From contig JAILWY010000028.1 of NCBI GenBank assembly GCA_022113835.1, positions 2,418,001 to 2,482,000 of the forward strand: DNA of 64,000 bases, read 5' to 3'. The notes under the pieces are model-generated. The model had not been told where the DNA came from and did not search any database. It worked only from the letters and a program-made list of their open reading frames with translations. The translations under genes were made by a program, and so were the position numbers. Below, one piece after another: positions 48,901-61,100 of the stretch; position 1 is the stretch's first letter, and every line of letters begins with the position of its first letter. Origin of the DNA: Atopsyche davidsoni (Eukaryota > Arthropoda > Insecta > Trichoptera > Hydrobiosidae).

Positions 48901-51900
48901 CAGTTAATAATTAAAATATATCTGTTTAGCTTTAAAGCTAAAAATTAAACGCTAAAAGTAGCAACAATGTATGATTTTTCCCGATCGGTTCCTATTAATC
49001 GAAATAAAGTACAACTCTTTATTTATGATTATATTATATAATCACTTATTGTATATTTAATTGCAATAAAAATGCTCCACGGTTAACGCGGTTAGGTGAC
49101 GTATCCAATTCAACCACTATAGCTTAATTTCGTATTGAATCGATTACCTGAAAACATAGAATTACAGAGTAGGTCCTGAAAAATTATACAGTTGTTCCTA
49201 ACTTCCAAGAACGAAGGCTCTGATAAATAGCCCAAAAACGTGTCCCTGGTCGCTTCTTTGTTGCCGACTGGCAACCAAATGTTTACATTATGAGAAGCAG
49301 TGGCTGTCTCGACTGCATCATTAGACACAAACACTTGGATGAAGGCTTCGATGGTGGTTTTGTAGGACAGCAGTGAATTATTTCCCTGCATTTTTACAGC
49401 ACTCAGCATTTAAAATACGCCATTACGTGGATGTTTAATTAATCACTGTGATCTCTTATGCATAATTGAATATTGTACAATGAGAATAAATGAATGATTT
49501 AAGGTTGTTTACTTAATCGTGCAATATTGTGTATATATATTTACAGTCCTTAATATATTCATAAAAAATAGGCATGTGGGGTTATTTTTCAAATGAAATG
49601 TTTTTTTTTGATATTTTATTTTCTCACTTAGCAAGGTGAGTGTTGATTGTCTCACCTGGGCAGGTCCTCACCTGGCCAGGTGGGCCGCGGGGTTCCCTGC
49701 ACCAAGTCTGCGGGCGATGCGTCAGCGCAGCCTTACGTACCGAGGAAAAGTAGGCTCGAACACTGCAGCTGCCTGCGCACGCTGTAGCACAACCGACAAC
49801 CGAACTGTATCCATCCAAAAGCGTCCTGTTATAATATCTAGGGTGTTTTTTTTTAAAATAGTTTTGGCTAAGTAAAAAAGACGGTTTACAATTGTCGGCT
49901 GTGTCGCTGCGGGTGTAGACAGCTTAATTATTCATCAAGTTGCCATAGCGTCACCTTTTGCGTTATTTGCTTTGCCCAAGCTCTAAAAAAACACTCAGGG
50001 GATTTTTTTTAATTTAAGGCTTCTCTTATGGTGTTTTAGACTAAATACCATTAAGTGTTGTGGCGTGTGTTCAGTATTTTTTGGTCAGGTCAGGTTAGGC
50101 TCAAGTGCGAAGGGTCGATAGCGTCCTCTTGTGCGTCGTTTACTTAAGCAAAACCATAAAAAAAACACCGAAAGTAAAGTATAAAAATAGATTTGTTATC
50201 AGGCGATTTCGTTTGATTATTTTAATTTGTGTGTAGCCGCAATAAAGCATGTTTTACACGACACAATATACAGTTGTGATTGACCAATAGCAGTCTCTTA
50301 TTTTGGGCGTCTTCAATGGTTTTTCTTTAAGCAAACTGTAACTAGCCAAAAGCGTCGTCTTTTGCGTTGCTTACTTGGCACAGCCACAAAAAAAAATCCA
50401 CAGAACATCTAATTATTTTAATATGTGTGTAGCCGCAATAAAGCATGTTTTACACGACACAATATGCAGCTGTGATTGACCAATAGCAGTCTCTTATTTT
50501 AGGTATCTTCAATGGTTTTCCCTTAAGCAAACTGTAACTAGCCAAAAGCGTCGTCTTTTGCGTTGCTTACTTGGCACAGCCACAAAAAAAAATCCACAGC
50601 CAATAACGTCCAATTATTTTAATATGTGTATAGCCGCAATAAAGCGTGCTTTACACGACACAACATACAGTTGTGATTGACTAATAGCAGTCTCTTATTT
50701 TGGGCGTCTTCAATGGTTTTTTTTAAGCAAACTGTAACTAGCCAAAAGCGTCGTCTTTTGCGTTGCTTACTTGGCACAGCCACAAAAAAAACTCACAGCC
50801 AATAACGTCTAATTATTTTAATATGTGTGTAGCCGCAATAAAGCATGTTTTACACGACACAAAATACAGCTGTGATTGACCAATAGCAATCTCTTATTTT
50901 AGGTATCTTCAATGGTTTTTCCGTAACTAGCCAAAAGCGTCTTACTAAGCAAAAATTTAAAAGTTTGTTACAGTGTTACAGGCTTGTTACAGTTCAGTTG
51001 TCGGTTGTGATGAGTGTTTTTTTTTGTTAGGTTAGGTTAGGTTAGGTCAGAGTGCAGAGGGAGGTCTACTATGTATATAGTATAGTATATATACGCGCGG
51101 CTTCAGTTCGGCTCGCCAGTTAGGGTCTATACGCGACGCGGCGCGGTCACGTCCCCCGAGACCACTTTGCTTCTTCCGTGCAGGCTTTAGACCAAGTGCC
51201 AAGTGCCAAGTGCCGGCTAGTGACAAGTGCCATTTTCCAGTCGTGGTGTTCCGTGTGCTTTGTCGTTCACTGTGCGTTTGATATACCGCCAAGATGAAGC
51301 TGCAGAGCTCCAAGAAGGCGAGCCTCGGATTTTTCCAGATGGTGAGTCTTAAAATTATGATTTACTGATAGTATTAATTTTAGATTAATGTCAATCTGAA
51401 TGCGTTTTTATTTACCCATGCAGGTATTAGTATGTTTATGTGATTAAGCACATTTTTTCATACATTGAAAACGATTAAAGAAAACTCTCAGAAAATATCA
51501 TCGCTCACAAGTCCCGATGATATTTTCTGAGAGTTTTCTTTAATCGTTTTCAATGTATGAAAAAATGTGCTTAATCACATAAATTTACTGATAGTATAGT
51601 CGATCCTCATATTTACAAATAAACCTTGTAATTTTATAGTTATACATGCCTTTGATATTACAAGCGAGCATATAACAGGTGTTTTTATCATTCAAAACAA
51701 TATTTTTACTTATATTCAATTCAGAGATAAAAAAAACACTTAAACACACAAAGCAAACATAACCTCAAAAAAATTGTCAATTTTTAAACTAGTGTTTTTG
51801 CGTGTAATTAAATGTTGCAATGATTCAAAACATATAAGATTATATAATAAAACTGCGGTCTAGAAAGACACACTTAACTATTTACGATATAAAAACGTCA

Positions 51901-52103
51901 CCAGCCTCCTCTGGGGAGATGCACAAGAAGAAGATATTAATAGTCATCTAGGATTAGAGATACGACATGTTTAAAATATTTAAAACATTTAAAACAAACG
52001 TTTCATGCAATGTAACAAATTCAATTAATTCACTGCATACAATTTATATTTTATTGTTACAACGAATCGTACCACAAACTAAAGTAAAACATATCTTAAC
52101 AAG

Positions 52104-52146
<43 letters not shown>

Positions 52147-55100
52147 AACAGTTATTGAATTTATCACGGGATAAATAAATTGATACGCAATGCATAAAGT
52201 AAGAAATATTATAAATTTTTATATACATTGCGATTTTATGATGAATCGGTAAATACGTAAAAAATATGCAAATAAAAACAAATCAATTTAATAATAATAA
52301 AATATTACAGTTTTTAACTTATAGTGTGAAATAAAAATAATAATTAATAATAAAAAAATATTTATATCATATAATGAATTTTTTTTTCCTCATTGATTTT
52401 TATCGATTTATGAAGAAATTTGCGTTATTGTATATTGCTACTTTAGTCGATATGTCTGAAACACCAATACTTGATGCGACTCAACACCCAAGAAATTGAA
52501 TTGAATTGGCCTCCAAAACCTGCAATGGTATTTATATTTGTAAGCATAGTGATGAAATAAAAAAAAAACTTGCAAATGGTTTATTTAATATTTCATATAT
52601 TATCATTATTAAAATTTAAATTAAAATATAGAAAATGGTTTGTTAATTTAGTCACGAGATGCTGCAAACCTGCCGCCTGAAGGTGGTATGTTAAATCATG
52701 CCGAAACGTCTGCCGGCACCTTCCAATCTGCCTATAAAATCACCAGCATACTAATGAAGTCCAAACAAATTAATAATGCATGAAAATATTTATGCAATGC
52801 ATAAACTGCATACTTGTATAAATTATAAATAGCGAGCAAATCTTCACAATTTAGATATCTTACTGTCGTCTATGTGTGTATGTTGAATTATACAAAGTTT
52901 AAGGGCCTTGTGTTGATTCGGTTTTTTTAGGGTGTTGAGCACTCCGACGTTTCGGTCCCCGTGCTGAGACCGTCTTCAAGAGTTTCAAGGTGGTCCCAGA
53001 ACGGGGACCGAAACTCCGGAGTACCGAGAACTTGAAGCAGAAACCGAATCAACTGATTTCGACGGCTGTCGAAGCTTGCGCATATATATTATTAAGAGCC
53101 GTGTTTTCTTCCTTTCTACTGTAAATAATAATTTTGAAAAAACCATAACGGGTCCATGAGTCATTCTGTGACATTATTTCAATGGGTTTACCATTGTGAA
53201 AACCTCGCATCAGTGTGGGGATTCCCATGAGTTACCAAGAAGTAGTGCGAACTTTCCGCCCGTTTGGAGGCTGCGCATATTTTTCACCTCTCGATAGTAA
53301 AACGCAAAAAAAAATATTTTTTATAGTATTACGATGAGTTTATATTCAATTTATATATTATATAGTTTTTTTTTAATGCGCATATTCTCTCAATTCTGAA
53401 AATAATAAGCGACGTAGCTTTTTATCACAGTGTAATAAACATAAAAATATTTCTATTGGTGCGGATAATATAAAGATTTGGCACGGGTATATTATAAGCT
53501 AGCTATATAAATATATTTTAATTCTATATGTGTTATTATTATACTTTTTATGCATTTGTTTTATATTTTAATATTATATGCGTTATTATGCATTCATTGT
53601 ATTATATATAAGCACGTGGAATGACATCGTTTGCTAATTTTCTTGCAAGTAGGAAGTCATTATCTGAAGGGATGTAATATAAACTGATTAACCGGTTCGT
53701 CCGGTTTGTGTTTAATTACATTTTATTGACGATTTATCATGAGTATGTCTTATGTATCAGAAATTTCTAACTTCTGACCTATCAGGTCGTAATAATTATA
53801 CGGTTACTTCAGGTCCGTACAGTAGTTTTTTTTCCTCGTTTACAGGAACATTGGGTCGGAAATTATTAAGTGACACACGTGTGCTCTGCCCGCTTGCTTC
53901 ACGCCGACTGAAGGGTGTTTGATATAATAAATTTATAATTTTTATTTTCATCCCCTAGGCCTGTGTAGTATCGACCTTGCCGCTATTATAAGTATATAGC
54001 AGTGTGCCAGTGGCGTGCGACGGGGTATACGTAAACATAGGGGTTGGTGCGGGGGTGCACTCGAAGTGCAGCTTGCTCACACTTCATTAGCGTCTCTAGG
54101 ACAAGGGTGCACTGAATTCGGATGATTCGATAACACGTACGCGGAAAGTAATTTATCAGCTTAGTGAACTGTTTTTTTGAGAAATTTCACTTGTTTGTTT
54201 GAAATTTTCAAATGCGGCCTCAATTATCAAAATCAACACCAACATCAAAACTGCATGGTTTGAATATAATTAAAATCTAATTTTTAAAAAATATTTTCGA
54301 TGTAGATAAATAAATCCTATTTAGGATTCCCCGTCTACTTAAAATGTTCATTATTAATTAAAAATGTGATTTTTGTGAAACTACTATATGGGATTCCCCA
54401 TCTAGTTAAAATATTTCATATCCCCAACTGGTTAAAACGTGATTTTATTTAAATCCTATCTATATAAAATATTCCCTATCCCTGTTAATTAAAAATGTGA
54501 TTTTTGTTAAACTCCTATCTGGGATTCCCCATCGAGTAAAAATGTACCTTATCCTTATTTGGTTAAAATGTGATTTTGTTAACTCCCTACGTAGTTAAAA
54601 TTTTTGTCTTCATCTATTTTAGTTAAAACTTGATTTAAAATTGATTTAACATTGATTTAATATTTATTTTATTAATTCATTTAAAGGCAATTCTTTTTTT
54701 GATTCGTTTCGTTTGATATTCATGTTTTTCAGGCAATTCCTCTCCGGGTTGGTCAACACACTTAAAAGTCACTTTCCCCATATTTTTATTTACTTACATC
54801 TCTGCTCAATACTCAACAACAAGTGTCGGTGAACTCTTAAGCTGTCTACACACGCAGTAATACAACCGACAACCAAATTGTGACTGGCCAATTTTCTTCT
54901 GCGTTATTTACTATAATAAAAAAAACACCCAAAATAAACAATTACAAATAGGTTATCAACTGTGTTGCTACGTGTGTAGGCTGCTTTAAAGGAACCTTGA
55001 ACCAAAAATCATTGTAAAAACTGGATGTTTATGATTTATTTGGTAGAATTTATTATTTTTTACGACATGTAAATTATTATTGATGTATTTTCATTGAATC

Positions 55101-58100
55101 ATTGAACGTTTATTTTAGAAAGGCAGTATTAAATAGATTGCATTTTTTAATAAATAAATGTATAATGGTCATCGTTTTATTTAATAGAATTTGCTGTTCT
55201 ATTTCACGCACACCTTTACACAAAATAGAGCCTTACAATACGGGTCCTTCGAGTCCATACAGAGTGTTGCCTTGTTCCTAATCTCTAGGTGCGATTTCTC
55301 TAGTAAGTGACTCAAAACACGTGTCCCTGGCTGCCCTTTTGTTGCCGACTGATGGCCAAAATCGTAGGCTGCTCAGTACCTTTGAGCTTTCTCAAGTATT
55401 TATACATTTTATCACACGAGTGTGAACGAGCCTTCAGGATGCACGTGTCCTGGGAAAATTCATGAAACTTGATTATGCGGAATAATGCGGTCTTGTGGTG
55501 AAGGAAATTTTTTTATAGTAGACAATGAAAAAACTATTTATTAGTTTATTATCAAGAAATCATTTTTGTGATTCAGATAGTTAAAATTGTGATAAGTATG
55601 CTGAGTGATGGAGATGGTCCGAGCATGAGGACTGAAAGGTTGGAGAAAAGAAGCACAACCACTAAGAAACAGCTCGTATATAGTATAGTAATATAATATA
55701 TTTTTTTCCAGTTCCGGTATGCCACTTACACAGAGCTCGCAGCCACGTGGTTTGGCATCTTCATGGGGCTGGTGACAGCATGGGGCCTGCCCGGGGTCAT
55801 CACCATCTACGGGGAGTTCACAAACCTCATGGTGGAGCGCAAGGCCATGGGTGGTCAGGTCTCCCACACCATTATCCTGCAGCATTTCGGAGGAGGAATC
55901 CCTGTGTAAGAAGAAATGCTTCTGATTTCTATTAAATATTGATAACATACACATTTTTATTTAGTTTGTGTTTGCAAGCAGATATTTTTGCAAATTTAAA
56001 ACTAGTCACACAAAGAATAAAATATATTGTGCCAACTACTTTTTGTCAAAATATTGAATATATAAACATAATGTGGTTAATATTTGCTTAAAGCAATAAA
56101 AATATGTTTATTCATATGCCGTAGATCAAATCTATATATTTAATACCCAAATGTACCATTCGTATATATTTGTTACATAGATGACAATGTATATTAATTT
56201 CTTGGGCACAACAGTGCTTCATCGAGGATTTTGTCCTCCGACGTTTCGGTCCCGTTACTGGAAGCATCTTCAAAATGTTCTCAGACTCATTAAGATGTGT
56301 AACATTAGTTTTATTATTGGCATTAATCGATTGCAGAGACAATGGGACAGAAAGCGAGAAAGCGGACGCCTTGGCAGCGGACGCCACCGCCTTCGGACTG
56401 GCCAGTTTGCTGATTGCCGGCACGCAGTTCATCTCTGCAGTGCTCTGCGTGCACTCACTTAACTGGAGTGCCAATAGACAGGTAAAAACATCGACCAGAG
56501 CAGGTTTGGCGAGTGATGCAATGAGTTTGATGAAACTTCAGACGTGTCTGTTACGGTACCAGGGCCGTCCTAAAGATGCCCACAACTGCCAAAATCTACA
56601 AGTGCTTCTATTAACAGTATTTCATTGTTTCCACGTCCAATAGAAAATAAGTTGATATTATGATAATTTTTATTTTTAGATTGCTCGGATAAGAATCCTT
56701 TTCCTCAAGTCAGTCCTGCGCCAGGATATGTCATGGTATGACACACAACCTAACCTCAACTTTGCCAGTAAAATCACCGAGTAAGTATAAAAGTAACTAA
56801 TCTATTTTATATCAAGTGATGATATTGCAAGGAGTGCAAGTTCTAATATCACATGCTCGGTTATTTGGATATAGCTTATTGAAGTCTGATATTTTGATTC
56901 TTGACTTTGATTTAATTATGAAAAATATAGATGAAAGGGATTAAGAAGAATCGTAATTTATAAAAAAAGCTGTGCGCTATACAATTTTACAAGTATACTA
57001 TGTAATACTTGTAAACTCACTATGATGAAAAAATGTAATAAAGCTTTTTGACTTGACAAGTGAAGTATTGTTCAAAGCTAATATTATCTAGTAGAACGAG
57101 GAGATGGGATGAGATGAGATGGTATCTTTGAGCCGACGAGTGAAGTGTTGCTCTGAGTATAGTATTATTTATTTTCAGCGATCTCAATAAACTGAACGAG
57201 GGGATGGGGGAGAAGATTGGCATGTTCTGCTATCTGCTCTTCTCGTTCTTCTTCTCCGTGGCTGTGGCGTTTGTCTACGGGTGGAAGTTAACCCTCGTAG
57301 TACTGACTTCGGCTCCTGTCATCATCATTAGTGCAGCTCTCGTTGCCAAGGTAATTAGTAATAAATCATTTAATAAACGATTCCTTGAGTACTTTGGTTG
57401 ATTTGATTATCGTATTTTGTCTTTCTTTTATCGTAAATTTAAATCCGGTCTGTGGTACTTAACCTGCCTTATCAGATTGCGGCAAGTTGATCACCAAGAG
57501 AATGCACAAAATAAACAACTTCAACTGACTAGAATAAAATAACTCAAAGCCATTTTACAATATTTGTAATGTTGTAAACGCTTTTTGATAAGGCAGATAA
57601 AGTCCTGTCATTTTTCATTACGAGACCAATGGGTTAAAACTATACTTTACCTTATATATTAGCAAATATAATCTTTTATCACCGCTTGTAGAGAAGTATT
57701 AAAATCACATAATAATGTTATCGTAGTGTGGATTTAAAATTCATGTACTTATAAATGTATACTCGAGTAGATGGGTTTTATTCAATTTGATAAGCAATAA
57801 CAGCTTTAGAAGCTTCTAGTACATATAAAATTAATATTTATATTGTTATCTCTCTACATAATTGTATAATATTGATAAAGACTTAAACAATATTTAATTT
57901 TAGTCTTAATTAAATATGAATTGTTTATTTGTCTGTATTACTTTTTAATGAGTTACGATTAGATCATCTCGTGAGGATGATGAACTGTAAAGAACGATGT
58001 TGATGATGTCTTCATAGGGCAATGGTTCTCACTATTGGAGAATGGATAGTGAATTAGAGAGTCTACAAAAATCATAAGGTGTTAACCGTTCATTAAAATT

Positions 58101-61100
58101 ATACATCAATTAATTGCATTTAATAATGAAAATTATTATTAATACAGCCATTGAATGAATCAAGTCATAAACAATTAAAAGTGTTATATTTTTAAATGGG
58201 ATTGTTTGGTTTGATTCAAAGGCGCAATCTTCACTAACGGTGAAAGAGTTAAACAGCTACAGCCACGCGGGCAGCGCTGCTGAAGAAGTGCTGAGTGCCA
58301 TCCGAACAGTCATTGCATTCGGTGGAGAAGAAAAAGAGATTCAAAGGTAAATCTAATCTATAATTATTTTTGATTGCAACAATAAAGAATATGTCTTTGA
58401 GCTCTCCCCATTTTGTTGCTTGTGCGTGTCGAAGCAATGCTTTTCTCATATACAATTTATGATAACGACAGGTATGCGGAGAGGCTAGAGCCTGCCAACA
58501 AAGCTGCTATTCGCCGAGGTTTAGTGACTGGACTGGGCGGGGGGGTCATGTGGCTCATCATGTACTGTTCCTTTGCCCTGGCCTTCTGGTACGGAGTCAA
58601 GCTTATCCAGACCGAGGATCATCTGCCTCTCGAAGAGAGAGGATACACTGCTGGGATTCTCGTCATAGTAAGTACAATAACTATTACTCTTTATAATACC
58701 TGCCAAAATAGATTCATATTTAATTATATATTGTTTTTATTAGGTGCTGTGGGGCATTGTAGGTGGTGCTCAGAATCTCGGGTTGTGCTCTCCCCACACG
58801 GAGGCATTTGCTGCTGCCCGAGGCGCCGCGCATTCCGTGTTCGAGATCATCGCCCGGAAGCCCATTATTGACAGCCTCTCGGAAGACGGAGAGCGACCCG
58901 ATACCGTCAAAGGAGACATGAAACTTGTAGACGTACACTTTAAGTATCCTTCGAGACCTGATGTTAAGGTTAGAAGATTTACTTTAATTTTATCTTGATT
59001 GAAAATAACTTTAAATTAAATTCATTTTGTAGAATCATTAAAATGTTTTTTTCTGCCATGATATTCTGATTCAATTGGAATGTATTCCAGGTTCTGTGTG
59101 GCTTAGACTTGGAGGTCAAAGCAGGCGAGACGGTGGCTCTTGTGGGCAGCTCTGGTTGTGGAAAATCAACAGTTCTTCAGCTGCTGCAAAGGATGTACGA
59201 TCCTATTTCTGGAAAAGTGTTCTTCGACGGGAAGCCCCTGCAAAATCTCAATGTGGCATGGCTTCGGTCACACCTTGGTGAGTTGATAAATAATAATAAT
59301 GCAAAGACCATTGATAATTTTATCTCAAACTTGTAACAAAAATAAAAAGATAATTCTAAAATAATGACCCATCTGTGTTTTTAATGCTTAATAGTTATGA
59401 GATTTTATGAAACGCTAGTGCTTGTGATAGTAAACATTGCGTCTCTGCGTTTACAGGTGTTGTTGGACAGGAGCCTGTCCTTTTCAGTGGCACTATTCAG
59501 GAAAACATTGCTCAAGGCAAGCCCGGCTGCACCCCAAAAGAAGTGGAAAAGGCTGCTATCGCTGCCAACTGTCACGAATTCATCAGCAAACTTCCCTACG
59601 TAAGTTCTTCACAAGACACTTTATTAAACTTAGAAATTAAGCTTCCACTTAATTACAAAAAAATAATAATAAACATACAAAAAATATAATTTAAAATGAA
59701 AAATAAGATTAACAATATCATGAAAATTATTAGGGTTATAAGACGATGATAGGCGAGCGAGGAGCTCAGTTGTCGGGTGGGCAGAAGCAGCGTATCGCTA
59801 TTGCTCGCTCACTTGTGCGCAACCCGCAAGTCCTGCTGCTGGATGAAGCCACGTCTGCCTTAGATGCTGCAGGGGAACGGAAAGTCCAAGATGCCTTGGA
59901 CCGTGCCAGCCATGGACGCACTACGGTTATGGTCACTCACAGGTAAATTCACCAATTACTTATAAAGTAATCATCTTTGTTCAAGATAATGCCATTGATA
60001 TTGTCAGTAGACTCTTAACAGCCAATAACTGAAATCGTCTAACAAAATATTAGTAATTGTTAACACAACAGTGTGTTAATAGATTTCAGATTGTTACATA
60101 CTTTTAATTGTCGACAGATTGGCAACAGTGACAAATGCATCTCGGATAGTATACATAGACCAGGGTAAGGTAGTAGAGCAAGGAACGCACGACGAGCTGC
60201 TGAAGAAGCAGGGTGCTTACTGGAAGCTCGTGGAAGCTGATCGCCAGCACCGCGCTGCAGCTGAGAACGCACCCGTCTCCGTGGAAGATGATGACGACGA
60301 GGCACGGGACATGGCACCGTTTGTCCAACGGGCGCAGAGTATTAGAGGTGAGTCAGAAATATTCTTACTAAAGTAATATCACTTGCTCGAAGATTCTTAA
60401 AATACAAAAAGAAAATGCTTAATGTTTAAATATAAATTGTTATACATAATCAAAAATAATGAAATTCTTAAATAGATATTTCTTTTTCTGATTCAATTTG
60501 TCTGCAAATTTAGTAATTTAATAATCAATTTCATATAGAGCTTCAATTACTGCAGTAATTATTGAGCGTTTTCTCTTCACTCAGAAACAACACCGGAGCA
60601 CATTCGCCGCATGAGCCGTGAGAGTCTGCGGCGAGCTCAGAAAAGATCCAGCATCAGCTCTGTCCACAGTCTGCGCACACAAATGGTTTTGCCAGTCGAC
60701 GATGAAGGAGAAACCGGAGAAGACGAAGCCGAGACACAGGTACAGCAAATTCTTTTATTCTTCTTCAATCAGTGTACCATACAATTATGTGGTATTTAAA
60801 AAAATATTTATATCAAAGAGTATGCAATGATGAGTCCTGCGATGCTGGGTTTTCTTTACGGTAAAATCTGTAATGATTAATAAAACATGGCATGCAAGTT
60901 CGTACTTGACAACGTTCTTACTAATTATTGAAACATAGTAAAAAAAATCCCACAACAAGATATGACGGGTAATTTATTTATAATCTCTAAATAAACACGG
61001 GGCGTGTGGTTTCATTGAAAGCAATTTATATAGTTCAGCATTGTACGGTGATGCACGCCTAAACGATTTGTTTAAAGATGTGTAAAACCAAAATTTACAT

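Larger units (their letters stand above)
42294..51293 (+). other. ABCB intron 2, part before exon B1
   Basis: The intron of isoform A runs to 55711. This part is AT-rich with elements listed separately. The block 43.8-45.6 kb is very AT-rich and I see nothing definite in it apart from short repeats. Confidence 0.5.

Noticed and set aside
51213..51232. TGAC..GC resembling an antioxidant response element for CncC/Maf upstream of the ABCB start
   Set aside because: The spacing between TGAC and GC is four bases and the consensus needs three.
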